From Lunularia cruciata (taxonomy: Eukaryota > Streptophyta > Marchantiopsida > Lunulariales > Lunulariaceae): a stretch of DNA of 64,000 nt. The notes beneath the pieces were generated by a model that was not told where the DNA came from, ran no database searches, and saw only the letters and a list, made by a program, of their open reading frames with translations. Below are positions 31,501 through 41,000 of the stretch, one piece after another. The stretch's first letter is position 1. Each line of letters opens with the position of its first letter. The translations under genes were made by a program, and so were the position numbers. The stretch lies in the NCBI GenBank assembly GCA_948567375.1, contig OX419756.1, forward strand, positions 27,320,552-27,384,551. Reading direction: 5' to 3'.

Positions 31501-33380
31501 TTTCATTTTCCAACAAGGCTTATGCATTGACCATCTACATGAAGAAGGGTGTAGATTACGTGGTGATTTTGGAAGACAAGGAGGCTCTCAAAGCTTTTGA
31601 GGAGCTCAAGCAATCCCTTGTTGTAGCTCCAATTCTTGCTAAACCTGATTGGAGTAAACCTTTCATCCTCTACACTGATGCTTCTAATGTAGCTATAGGA
31701 TGCACTCTTAGTCAATTAGACCAAGATGGGCATGATCATCCAATAGCTTATGCTAGTAGGCAGATGGTTTCAGCAGAGAAGAACTACTCTGTCACGGAGA
31801 GAGAAGGGTTGGCAGTGATCTTTGGTCTCAAGAAGTTTAGACACTACTTGATTGGAGGGAAAGCCACCATTGTCACGGATCACAAGGCTTTGAAGTACAT
31901 CTTCAACAAGCCTAATGTTGAAGGGAGACTAGCAAGGTGGATGATACTTTTGTCTGAGTATGACTACACCATTGAAGATAGGCCAGGAAAGAAACATGCA
32001 AATGGTGATTTATTATCTAGAGCCTATGATCATGATGGAGATGAGCCAGTGGATGATTCCTTCCCGGATGAGGAGCTCATGACAATCTCAGTCACTCAAG
32101 AGGTTCCAATGGAGTACAAGGAGATTGTGGATTTTGTGACAAAAGGTAACTATCCAGAAGGGATGCATGCTAGGGAGAGGAAGGCCCTTGCAGCAAGATC
32201 TAGACCTTACACAATGGTGGAGGATATTCTTTTTCACCAAGGAGCAGATGGTCTACTTCGAAGAGCAGTGGGTAAGGAAGAGTCTATCCTACTCATAAAG
32301 GAGTTTCATGAAGGTTTAGTATGTGGAGGACACTTTGCAGGAAAGGTGACTGCTTTCAAGATTCTAGATGCAGGTTACCATTGGAGAGGGATTTTCAAGG
32401 ATTGTCTTGATTATTGCAAAACTTGTCATGTTTGTCAAGCTTTTGCTAGAAAGTCTACATCCACTCCACCACTTAGATCAATTCCATTGCTAGGACCCTT
32501 TGAGAAGTGGGGAATTGATTTTGTAGGTCCTCTCAATAGAACCCCAAGGAACAATAGGTACATTGTGGTAGTTACTGATTACCTTACCAAGTGGGTTGAG
32601 GCTAGACCATTGAGGGACAAGAATGAAGATGAAGTGGGTAGATTTCTTTATGAACGCATTATCACTAGGTTTGGATGCCCTTTGGAGTTGGTTTCTAATA
32701 GAGGAGGAGAGTTTACAGGAAGCATTACTACAGCCATGCTACGACATTTCTCTATCACACATAGAGTAACTACATCCTATAAGCCAAATTCCAATGGCTT
32801 GGCAGAGAGAACCAATCAGACCTTGTGCATGATGTTGGCCAAAGATGCAGAAATGGAGGGGGCTAAACATCATTGGGACAAGAGGATTCATGCAGTTTTG
32901 TGGGAGTATAGGACAACCATGAAAACTTACACTGGATATTCTCCATTTCAATTGGTGTATGGTATTGAGTCTACCTTACCTATTCACTTTGATCTTCCTA
33001 CCTTCCAAAGCATTCATAAGAGATTGAAGAAAGCACAAGGAGGTGATGCAGAGAAGTCAAGGAAGGATCAACTCATGGAGTTGGAAGAGGCAAGAGCAGT
33101 TGCTATGGTTGGAGTGGAGCAAGCCCAAAGGAAACAAAAGGAGAGCTATGATAACAGGCAAGACAAGAAGAAGGTGGAGCCTTTCAAAGAAGGTGATTGG
33201 GTAATGTTGTTTGATTCCATTCGATTCAAGAGAGTGCAAAAGAAGTTTTTGCCTAAGTACTTTGGACCTTTCATAGTGGAGAAGGTGTGGGGCAATTACA
33301 CCTATGATCTCAAGGAGTTGGGAGGAAGACACTTTGATAGGATTAACCATGATAAGTTGAAGATGTACCATAGAAGGTAG
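28557..33380 (+). CDS. Gag-Pol polyprotein of copy A (integrase catalytic residue mutated)
   Basis: The 1,607-residue frame has no stop. In order it holds a retrotransposon Gag domain (~45-150), a CCHC zinc knuckle (~282-295), an aspartic protease (Asp-Gly-Gly-Ser near 502), RT with Phe-Ile-Asp-Asp near 890, RNase H with Thr-Asp-Ala-Ser near 1041, the integrase zinc module and core, and a C-terminal Phe-Gly-Pro-Phe module. There is no chromodomain. Compared with copy C it has one codon fewer in the acidic linker. In the DD35E triad the second Asp is Asn (AAT at 32697-32699). Other unusual changes are Pro to Leu in Asp-Pro-Glu-Lys and Ala to Gly in the His-Ala-Asn-Ala-Asp-Leu-Leu-Ser-Arg box. 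It was likely functional once and is now probably integration-defective. Confidence 0.95.
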   Translation: MGKLPVFFGKDGEDVEAFVRDFKRACIGNNERRKNEWASLLPDFFEDAALTWYESEYQKRERREGEEESWETLTSTLIENFLPDESYERLMSEVTFLKQGDGEKVRVYVERVEKLESRFRIVLRKGGNDVETTMIGIGAMLTKNFVGGLRPQIRSKVRYEKPSSKVEAIKIAIRMEESLEGDESDLVVKEVVHPPQGYKYGGTSDTLVTRVAPQVVVAPVLAPPPKDPLQTITEQLADLKINVVQLWEKREVDQNVGRGPRSYGNYPYRGGQPANNFNDRNCFGCGGRGHIQRNCPNSTYHGGRSYEGANRGKEGGSETQVAPNPNKGKGIASIDVVESKYEKGECSNSKGLNLELLAQEKKRARFAEDVHSSQGFTSSKDTPMSTRSTRTSTPSTTKTPRKKLGMEDFLISKQQWNYNVLEDVGSHKANITVGQLIALNPTLRKELRGGLSSTRSKKKKKAKVPVSMGVVDAKPAPWEACEYASKIDVRVNGHNIKDALVDGGSAVNAMSERLMKKLGMIPSRPSTFVVSMANKQQVRPVGVMDKVVVSVMGVQNLMTFQVLKDSSYDLLLGRPWLRAARTTDRWHKGYLRIGPSNHRVTVPVTNTTDTSHSDTPSSDYWESDFEGASGVDTSMEEETSTKEDESESDSDVYPLCAMDFAPKPEVLKDPDKSPLTLEEVERRLSTLKYGPNVTKEEKVRFEEIFHKFIHVFAFSYKDLKEVTLEEHKIEVESHARPIRQKQRRISPPISLVVKEEIDKLKEAGFIFEVENSEWVSPIVIVKKKNGKLRVCVDYKKLNAVTKKDYYPLPFIDEILEEVAGHERYSFGDGYSGYNQIKIAPEHQQLTTFTTPWGTYAFKVMPFGLCNAPATFQRFMNKVFEPFIGKFVRDFIDDFCVYGSKEEHFEHLIKVLQRLDEANASLNPEKCIFGCEEGLLLGHIISKDGIAVDLEKVRKISDLPFPSSLTKLRQFLGMVGYYRRFIFSFSNKAYALTIYMKKGVDYVVILEDKEALKAFEELKQSLVVAPILAKPDWSKPFILYTDASNVAIGCTLSQLDQDGHDHPIAYASRQMVSAEKNYSVTEREGLAVIFGLKKFRHYLIGGKATIVTDHKALKYIFNKPNVEGRLARWMILLSEYDYTIEDRPGKKHANGDLLSRAYDHDGDEPVDDSFPDEELMTISVTQEVPMEYKEIVDFVTKGNYPEGMHARERKALAARSRPYTMVEDILFHQGADGLLRRAVGKEESILLIKEFHEGLVCGGHFAGKVTAFKILDAGYHWRGIFKDCLDYCKTCHVCQAFARKSTSTPPLRSIPLLGPFEKWGIDFVGPLNRTPRNNRYIVVVTDYLTKWVEARPLRDKNEDEVGRFLYERIITRFGCPLELVSNRGGEFTGSITTAMLRHFSITHRVTTSYKPNSNGLAERTNQTLCMMLAKDAEMEGAKHHWDKRIHAVLWEYRTTMKTYTGYSPFQLVYGIESTLPIHFDLPTFQSIHKRLKKAQGGDAEKSRKDQLMELEEARAVAMVGVEQAQRKQKESYDNRQDKKKVEPFKEGDWVMLFDSIRFKRVQKKFLPKYFGPFIVEKVWGNYTYDLKELGGRHFDRINHDKLKMYHRR

Positions 33381-33386
33381 AGAGAC

Positions 33387-33410
33387 TTTCACTTTGAGGA
33401 CAAAGTGAAA
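33387..33410 (+). promoter_or_regulatory. Hairpin between the gag-pol stop and the PPT (copy A)
   Basis: TTTCACTTTG and CAAAGTGAAA form a perfect 10-bp stem with an AGGA loop, 7 bp after the stop codon. Copy C keeps 9 bp (42836-42857) and copy H has it on the other strand near 8847. It may mark the RNA 3' end or the plus-strand primer region. Confidence 0.5.
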
Positions 33411-33417
33411 ACTTAGT

Positions 33418-33428
33418 CCGGGGGTAAA
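33418..33428 (+). promoter_or_regulatory. Polypurine tract of copy A
   Basis: CCGGGGGTAAA immediately precedes the 3' LTR, as in copy C (42866-42876). It is short and G-rich for a plant Gypsy PPT. Its position next to TGTAAC supports the assignment. Confidence 0.7.
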
Positions 33429-34118
33429 TGTAACACCCATTTGTGCATGTGTGTGGTATTGTGATATTTAGCTTGGTATTACAAGTACTTAAGAGATATT
33501 ATTTATATAGAGATAAAGGATGGTTCTATATTAGTCATGGTTAGCTAAAGTTAGTCATAGCTAAGATAGATGGGACCTTACTTTAGAGGAAGTAGAAAAG
33601 ATGAGCACCACTATTTTGGATTTTAGTGTGTTGACTTGGTATTATTCCTAGGTGTTTGGCTTTGGGGAAAGAGTTGAGAACTCTTGGGCCCGCAAGCCTT
33701 TTTGTTTTGGATTCTTCTTTAGTCCAAGGATAGCCCATGTGAAGGAATCCTTGCTTTAGTGGTTGGGTCAAGATAAGACCACATGCTTAGAGGAATATGC
33801 CCATGTGAATGGATATTCCTTTCTACTTTTTGACTTTACTTGACTTTTAGTCTAGTAACTTGAGTTACTACGGTAATTAGTAACTTTGGTACGTAACTAT
33901 TTCACAAGTATATAAACAAGGGGTGAGGAGGTACTCGTCATCCTTTCATTTGCAACTATCTCTCTCTCATTGAGTTCTCTAGTGAACAATGTCTTGAGTC
34001 TTGGAGTGTTAGCCTTGGAGGAGTATGATGGAGTTCGGGTTCCTTGCCTTCTTAGTCCATGGTGCTACCATAATAGCCATCAGAGGTTCATCCTGAGTGA
34101 GAGACAGGCCGGCTCACA
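33429..34118 (+). repeat. 3' LTR of copy A
   Basis: This 690-bp partner of 26297-26988 differs by about ten substitutions and a 2-bp deletion (GTGCTACC for GTGCGCTACC). Confidence 0.95.
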
Positions 34119-35016
34119 GTACAAGATGTACAAAATCACCTCAAAGACATCATAATGAACTACAGGGTATACAAATGGATCTTGGTTCTCTAACGTAAGT
34201 TCAGCCTTCTCCTCTCCTAATGTTCTCTCCAAGTGAGCTCTCATAGCCTCCTTCTGCCTAATGTAGAATTGAACGCGGAACATTATCTTGCCTTCTAGAG
34301 AGGTCCCGGCAATGGAACCAAAAATGTGAGCCGGCCTGTCTCTCACTCAGGATGAACCTCTGATGGCTATTATGGTAGCGCACCATGGACTAAGAAGGCA
34401 AGGAACCCCAACTCCATCATACTCCTCCAAGGCTAACACTCCAAGACTCAAGACATTGCTCACTAGAGAACTTAATGAGAGAGAGATAGTTGCAAATGAA
34501 AGGATGTTGAGTACCTCCTCACCCCTTGTTTATATACTTGTGAAATAGTTACGTACCAAAGTTACTAATTACCGTAGTAACTCAAGTTACTAGACTAAAA
34601 GTCAAGTAAAGTCAAAAAGTAGAAAGGAATATCCATTCACATGGGCATATTCCCCTAAGCATGTGGTCTTATCTTGACCCAACCACTAAGTCAAGGATTC
34701 CTTCACATGGGCTATCCTTGGACTAAAGAAGAATCCAAAACAAAAAGGCTTGCGGGCCCAAGAGTTCTCAACTCTTTCCTCAAAGCCAAACACCTAGGAA
34801 TAATACCAAGTCAACACACTAAAATCCAAAATAGTGGTGCTCATATTTTCTACTTCCTCTAAAGTAAGGTCCCCTTTATCTTAGCTATGACTAACTTTAG
34901 CTAACCATGACTAATATAGAACCATCCTTTATCTCTATATAAATAATATCTCTTAAGTACTTGTAATACCAAGCTAAATATCACAATACCACACACATGC
35001 ACAAATGGGTGTTACA
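34119..35016 (-). mobile_element. Gy1 copy B, 5' LTR and first part of the leader
   Basis: This is the far side of copy B after the copy A insertion. It holds leader sequence including the PBS (34119-34324) and the full 5' LTR (34325-35016, 692 bp). Its outer end abuts sequence of the D-family LTR at 35017 (ATCCACCATAGCC), which matches 53467 onward. Copy B therefore inserted into the 3' LTR of D. Confidence 0.92.
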
Positions 35017-35414
35017 ATCCACCATAGCCAGGAACTCGAAGGCTCAACATCAGAGAACTGAGCTCTCTAGAGCTCACTTCAAAACTATACCCCTTGGACT
35101 TGAGCTAGATCTGAAACCCCAACGGTCCCACTGACGGCACACTCGATGGTGCAAAGTGACGGTGGACCCCCCGTGAAGTCAGTACCCCAAACACAAAATC
35201 TGACCATCAGAAAGTAGTCTCTGATAAACTGTTGAAGTAACTCTTACTACTATCACTGGAACTCCAGTGTCCGAGCATCTAGATGCGGCACTACAAATGG
35301 CATGACAGCTGTCGTGCATATATACATCGCTACACAACATACATCGCTGTCAACATCATACACTATAGAAGCACAACTCACACATAAGTCATACATAGAC
35401 TCTAAAGTGCCACA
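35017..35414 (-). repeat. 3' LTR of element D (partial)
   Basis: The first ~290 bp align with the end of the D 5' LTR (53467-53770). The right boundary is placed at 35414 because the next bases on the minus strand upstream form the G-rich tract CTAGGGGGGCGAT followed by TGTGGCAC, the usual PPT-LTR arrangement. The left part is missing where copy B begins. Confidence 0.75.
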
Positions 35415-35756
35415 ATCGCCCCCCTAGCTGGCGATTAGGTCCCTCTAACTCCAGATAGCCATCTACTCTAAGTATATGGTATACCCTCTAATGGGCAAAG
35501 ATCAAGAGGCCGGGTGCTATGGAGCCCCATTGTTAGTTGCTTGTCTGCAATCTATACCATATAAAGAATGAACTAGCTATAGGTCAAGTACATCTAGGAC
35601 ATAACCATTGTTCCTGAGGAACCACTGTGAGGAAAGGAGTCATACATGCCATATGCCATCCTCTCGAACAGCTATCACACACAAGTAGCAGCTCCACCAG
35701 AAGAGCCACATAACATACACCTCAAGCCTGCACGTACAAGTGCCAAGCTTGGGTCC
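35415..35756 (-). other. D element 3' untranslated region and PPT
   Basis: This is non-coding sequence between the end of integrase and the 3' LTR of D. The G-rich PPT candidate lies at 35415-35427 on the minus strand. The last codons of the D polyprotein (Asp-Pro-Ser-Leu-Ala-Leu-Val) lie at the right end, where copy C interrupts them. No other gene is seen. Confidence 0.65.
35753..35756 (+). repeat. 4-bp target-site duplication of copy C (GTCC)
   Basis: GTCC precedes the 5' LTR and recurs at 43556-43559 after the 3' LTR. The captured fragment in element E (46605-46620) gives the uninterrupted D-family site on the other strand, with the tetramer once. Confidence 0.9.
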
Positions 35757-36435
35757 TGTAACACCCATTTGTGCATGTGTGTGGTATTGTGATATTTAGC
35801 TTGGTATTACAAGTACTTAAGAGATATTATTTATATAGAGATAAAGAATGGTTCTATATTAGTCATGGTTAGCTAAAGTTAGTCATAGCTAAGATAGATG
35901 GGACCTTACTTTAGAGGAAGTAGAAAAGATGAGCACCACTATTTTGGATTTTAGTGTGTTGACTTGGTATTATTCCTAGGTGTTTGGCTTTGGGGAAAGA
36001 GTTGAGAACTCTTGGGCCCGCAAGCCTTTTTGTTTTGGATTCTTCTTTAGTCCAAGGATAGCCCATGTGAAGGAATCCTTGCTTTAGTGGTTGGGTCAAG
36101 ATAAGGGGAATATGCCCATGTGAATGGATATTCCTTTCTACTTTTTTACTTTACTTGACTTTTAGTCTAGTAACTTGAGTTACTACGGTAATTAGTAACT
36201 TTGGTACGTAACTATTTCACAAGTATATAAACAAGGGGTGAGGAGGTACTCATCATCCTTTCATTTGCAACTATCTCTCTCTCATTGAGTTCTCTAGTGA
36301 GCAATGTCTTGAGTCTTGGAGTGTTAGCCTTGGAGGAGTATGATGGAGTTGGGGTTCCTTGCCTTCTTAGTCCATGGTGCGCTACCATAATAGCCATCAG
36401 AGGTTCATCCTGAGTGAGAGACATGCCGGCTCACA
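35757..36435 (+). repeat. 5' LTR of copy C
   Basis: This 679-bp LTR has a TATA box at 36224-36231 and ACATGCC near its inner end. It is followed by the PBS at 36440-36457. Confidence 0.95.
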
Positions 36436-36647
36436 TTTTTGGTTCCGTTGCCGGGACCTCTCTAGAAGGCAAGATAATGTTCCGCGTCCAATTCTACATT
36501 AGGCAGAAGGAGGCTATGAGAGCTCACTTGGAGAGAACATTAGGAGAGGAGAGGGCTGAACTTATGTTAGAGAACCAAGATCCATTTGTATACCCTGTAG
36601 TTCATTATGATGTCTTTGAGGTGATTTTATACATCTTGTACACATGA
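36423..36647 (+). CDS. Short leader frame starting in the LTR (copy C)
   Basis: This is the 74-residue frame described for copy A, identical in length and start. It crosses the PBS, so its translation would compete with primer binding on the same RNA. It has no known domain. It may be a regulatory upstream frame or an accidental one. Confidence 0.3.
   Translation: MPAHIFGSVAGTSLEGKIMFRVQFYIRQKEAMRAHLERTLGEERAELMLENQDPFVYPVVHYDVFEVILYILYT
36440..36457 (+). promoter_or_regulatory. Primer-binding site of copy C
   Basis: TGGTTCCGTTGCCGGGAC lies 4 bp after the LTR end, identical to copy A. The type is that of Athila/Tat-like plant Gypsy elements; the primer tRNA is not identified. Confidence 0.65.
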
Positions 36648-37133
36648 GAGGAATTGGAGAGATTGTGTGAGGTGGATTGCAGATTTTGGGGATTAAGGTG
36701 ATTTTGGGCAAAATCTCAAGTTTGAGATCTGGACTTGAGATTTCTACACATGATAGCTTGGGTTATCTTTCAGTTAGCACACTTGAAATTATTGAGAGAG
36801 CTTCTATGCGCACTGGGCTAGAATTTTGAAAGTTGATAGGGTAAAGTGCTCTCGCAACTGCATGCTCTCTGGAAAATTGTACAGAGTCTGCCATTTCTTC
36901 AATGTTTAGTGAATTGTCTTGAAAATTTCCAAGCAAATTTAGTGCATTGTATTCTACCTGCTGCCACAAAAATTAGAGAGATATCGTTCTTGTCCAGGGA
37001 GAAATGAGTTTTTGAAGTGAGGGGGGTGGTTTTCAGACCAAATCTGAAATATGGGTGCTGAATAGAAAGGTGTTTAGGACAAATGGCTTGATGAAAAGAT
37101 CTGAAATTTTGCACGGAGGGACATCTTGGAGTT

Positions 37134-37349
37134 ATGATCAAGTGTGCGAAATTTCAGAGAACTATGACATATTGGTTGGGAGATTTGAGTGACATTGTGA
37201 GAAAGGGTCAATTCTGCAGAGTGGAGATCTCATGCATGAGAAGTTTGAGATCAACAAAAAGCATGTTTGAGTGTTTAGATTCATCTTGGGAACATGGAGG
37301 GCCATCAAGAGTGGAAATTGAGATTATGCAAGGTTCCCCAAGGGTTTGA
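37134..37349 (+). CDS. Small frame overlapping the start of ORF1 (copy C)
   Basis: This ATG-initiated 71-codon frame ends 56 nt after ORF1 begins, in another frame. The same coding sequence is open, without the first ATG, in copies A, F and H. Its C-terminal part overlaps the ORF1 start, so it could be translated first and feed ribosomes to ORF1, or the two could be joined by a +1 shift. It has three Cys and no recognised domain. Confidence 0.3.
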   Translation: MIKCAKFQRTMTYWLGDLSDIVRKGQFCRVEISCMRSLRSTKSMFECLDSSWEHGGPSRVEIEIMQGSPRV

Positions 37350-37767
37350 GGTGATTGTAGGGGTGGATTTGAGGAAAAGAGAGTTTACAATAGAATTTGA
37401 AGAGAGTGTTGAGAGGATCCAAAAACCTACACCACTTGGAGGAAAGAGTGAGTCTAAGTGCTTTCTATGTGGAGAGAAGGGACATAAGGCAAGTTCATGT
37501 CCATTAACCTTTGAGAGCAAGAGATTGAGGGAAAGGAGAGGCTTACTTGACTTGGGTTTGCATGTTGGACCTTCTTCACCAAGATTGGGAGGGAGAAGAT
37601 CTAAGACCAAGGAGTTGTGTGAGGTTTGTGGAGTTGAAGGACTTCCAAAAGGACATGAGTGTAGTGGAGTAAAAGCACTTTTGGAAACTTTGGTGAAGGA
37701 TCTTGGAGAGAGTCTTAGTACAGCTACAGAAATACTACCACCTTCATCAGCTAGTTCTCAAGATTAG
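37294..37767 (+). CDS. Gy1 ORF1: 157-residue protein with two zinc motifs, upstream of gag-pol
   Basis: This is an extra gene of unknown function specific to this element family. Residues ~1-50 are basic and hydrophobic. A canonical C-x2-C-x4-H-x4-C zinc knuckle (Cys-Phe-Leu-Cys-Gly-Glu-Lys-Gly-His) follows at ~57-70. Then come a basic stretch, a conserved Leu-Gly-Leu-His-Val-Gly-Pro-Ser-Ser-Pro segment, a second motif C-x2-C-x8-H-x-C at ~111-125, and an amphipathic end. The start is the first ATG, at the same place in copies A, B and F. Gag-pol already has its own zinc knuckle, so this is a second nucleic-acid-binding protein. The order (short N-domain then knuckle) loosely recalls DUF4283/CCHC proteins encoded by plant LINEs, but the match is not firm. 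The frame is kept even in the broken copies B and H, and the second zinc motif survives in ancient copy I. Confidence 0.72.
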   Translation: MEGHQEWKLRLCKVPQGFEVIVGVDLRKREFTIEFEESVERIQKPTPLGGKSESKCFLCGEKGHKASSCPLTFESKRLRERRGLLDLGLHVGPSSPRLGGRRSKTKELCEVCGVEGLPKGHECSGVKALLETLVKDLGESLSTATEILPPSSASSQD

Positions 37768-38001
37768 TGATGGAGATAATCTTTCAACTTATGGATAAAC
37801 TATCCATGAGAGTTAGATTAATATGCACTCTAGGATTTGATGTTGCTATAGAAATCTTGGAGCAACCTGAACCTTTTGTGTTCCCTAGAGTGGATTATTC
37901 TCAGATGGTGTTAGTCATGTATATACTCTATTAGTAATAGAGTGAGAGAAAAGAAAAGAGAAAAAAAAATTAAGAGAAAAGAAAGATAGTGAGGGGTTAA
38001 G
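37768..38001 (+). promoter_or_regulatory. Structured spacer between ORF1 and gag-pol (copy C)
   Basis: It carries the same four inverted repeats as copy A: ATGGATA/TATCCAT, CACTCTAGG/CCTAGAGTG enclosing GTTGCT/AGCAAC, and ACTCTATT/AATAGAGT. They are followed by a purine-rich tract of ~50 nt leading to the gag-pol ATG. No gene lies in it. Confidence 0.55.
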
Positions 38002-41000
38002 ATGGGGAAACTTCCGGTTTTCTTTGGCAAGGATGGAGAAGATGTGGAGGCCTTTGTGAGAGACTTCAAGAGAGCTTGCATAGGAAACAATGAGAGGAGG
38101 AAGAATGAGTGGGCCTCATTATTACCAGATTTCTTTGAGGATGCAGCACTTACATGGTATGAGTCAGAATACCAAAAGAGAGAGAGGAGAGAGGAGGAAG
38201 AGGAGTCTTGGGAGACTTTGACTTCAGCACTCATTGAGCACTTTCTTCCTGATGAGAGTTATGAGAGATTGATGAGTGAGGTTACATTTCTCAAGCAAGG
38301 AGATGGAGAGAAAGTGAGGGTCTATGTGGAAAGAGTGGAAAAGTTGGAGTCCAGATTTCGCATAGTGTTGAGGAAGGGTGGGGATGATGTGGAGACTACA
38401 ATGATTGGCATAGGGGCTATGCTCACCAAGAATTTTGTGGGAGGATTGACACCACAAATTAGAAGCAAGGTGAGATATGAGAAACCTTCTTCCAAGGTTG
38501 AAGCTATCAAGATCGCAATTCGTATGGAGGAGAGTTTGGAAGGGGATGAGAGTGATTTGGTGGTGAAGGAGGTTGTGCATCCTCCTCAAGGCTACAAGTA
38601 TGGTGGAACTTCTGATACTTTGGTGACAAGGGTTGCACCACAAGTAGTAGTTGCTCCAGTTCTTGCACCTCCACCAAAAGATCCACTCCAAACCATCACA
38701 GAACAACTTGCGGATCTCAAGATCAATGTGGTGCAACTATGGGAGAAGAGAGAGGTGGATCAGAATGTAGGGAGAGGGCCTAGGAGTTATGGAAACTATC
38801 CATATAGAGGAGGCCAACCAGCCAACAATTTCAATGATAGAAATTGTTTTGGTTGTGGAGGAAGAGGCCATATCCAAAGGAATTGCCCAAATTCCACTTA
38901 CCATGGAGGAAGGAGTTATGAGGGAGCCAATAGAGGGAAAGAGGGAGGTAGTGAAACCCAAGTGGCTCCTAATCCCAACAAAGGTAAGGGGATAGCATCC
39001 ATAGATGTGGTTGAGAGCAAGTATGAGAAGGGAGAGTGCTCAAACTCCAAGGGTCCTAATTTGGAGCTTTTGGCACAAGAGAAGAAGAGAGCTCGTTTTG
39101 CAGAGGATGTTCACTCTTCTCAAGGATTTACTTCAAGCAAGGATACTCCTATGTCTACTAGGAGCACTCGCACCTCAGCACCATCAACAACAAAGACTCC
39201 AAGGAAGAAGTTAGGGATGGAGGACTTCTTGATCTCCAAGCAACAATGGAACTACAATGTGTTGGAGGATGTTGGTAGTCACAAGGCTAACATCACAGTG
39301 GGCCAATTAATTGCTTTGAACCCTACCTTGAGAAAGGAGCTTAGAGGTGGTTTGAGTTCTACAAGGAGCAAGAAGAAGAAGAAGGCAAAAGTTCCAATAT
39401 CAATGGGGGTGGTGGATGCCAAGCCAGCACCATGGGAAGCTTGTGAATATGCCTCCAAGATTGATGTGAGAGTGAATGGTCACAACATCAAGGATGCATT
39501 GGTTGATGGAGGATCAGCAGTGAATGCCATGTCAGAAAGGTTGATGAAGAAGTTGGGTATGATACCCTCAAGAGCTTCAACATTTGTGGTGAGCATGGCA
39601 AACAAGCAACAAGTTCGACCAGTAGGAGTGATGGATAAGGTGGTAGTTTCAGTTATGGGAGTTCAAAATCTCATGACTTTCCAAGTCTTGAAGGATTCAA
39701 GCTATGACTTACTTCTTGGGAGGCCATGGTTGAGAGCAGCACGCACAACTGATCGATGGCACAAAGGGTACTTAAGGATTGGGCCATCAAACCATAGAGT
39801 CACTGCTCCTGTGACTAACACCACCAACACCTCACATTCAGATACCCCATCTTCTGATTATTGGGAATCTGATTCTGAAGGAGGAGCTTCAGGTGTGGAC
39901 ACAAGCATGGAAGAGGAGACTTCCACGGAGGAGGATGAATCTGAATCTGATTCAGATGCGTATCCTTTGTGTGCTATGGATTTTGCACCTAAGCCAGAGG
40001 TTTTGAAGGACCCAGATAAATCACCATTGACACTTGAGGAGGTAGAGAGAAGGTTATCTACCCTCAAGTATGGCCCAAATGTTACCAAGGAGGAGAAGGT
40101 GAGATTTGAGGAGATTTTCCGCAAGTTCATCCATGTGTTTGCTTTTAGTTACAAGGATTTGAAGGAAGTCACCTTGGAGGAGCACAAGATAGAGGTGGAG
40201 TCACATGCAAGACCAATCTGCCAAAAGCAACGTCGCATTAGCCCACCAATATCTTTGGTTGTGAAGGAGGAGATTGATAAGCTCAAGGAGGCTGGATTTA
40301 TCTTTGAGGTGGAGAATTCAGAATGGGTGTCTCCAATTGTCATTGTGAAGAAAAAGAATGGCAAGCTTCGGGTATGTGTGGATTACAAGAAGCTTAATGC
40401 TGTTACCAAGAAGGACTACTACCCATTGCCATTCATTGATGAGATCTTGGAGGAGGTTGCAGGTCATGAGAGGTACAGTTTTGGAGATGGTTATAGTGGA
40501 TATAACCAAATAAAGATTGCACCAGAGCATCAACAACTCACCACATTCACCACACCTTGGGGAACTTACGCTTTCAAGGTCATGCCTTTTGGGCTTTGCA
40601 ATGCTCCAGCCACATTCCAACGGTTCATGAACAAGGTATTTGAACCTTTCATTGGGAAATTTGTGAGAGATTTCATTGATGACTTTTGTGTCTATGGGAG
40701 CAAGGAGGAGCACTTTGAGCACCTAATCAAAGTCTTGCAACGCTTGGATGAGGCAAATGCATCACTCAACCCAGAGAAGTGCATTTTTGGATGTGAAGAA
40801 GGTCTACTTTTGGGGCACATCATCTCCAAGGATGGAATAGCAGTTGATCCTGAGAAGGTGAGGAAAATCTCAGACCTTCCATTCCCTTCAAGCTTGACAA
40901 AGTTACGCCAATTCTTGGGAATGGTTGGGTACTATAGGAGGTTCATCTTCTCATTTTCCAACAAGGCTTATGCATTGACCATCTACATGAAGAAGGGTGT

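Larger units (their letters stand above)
26297..34118 (+). mobile_element. Gy1 copy A: full-length Ty3/Gypsy retrotransposon
   Basis: This 7.8-kb element has LTRs at 26297-26988 and 33429-34118. It also has a PBS next to the 5' LTR, a leader with a short frame, ORF1, a single 1,607-codon gag-pol, a hairpin after the stop, and a short G-rich PPT. The two LTRs differ at about ten positions, including a 2-bp deletion, so it is older than copy C. It is inserted in the leader of copy B in the opposite orientation, with a GTAC duplication. The reading frame is open, but the second catalytic Asp of integrase is Asn, so this copy probably cannot integrate by itself. Confidence 0.96.
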
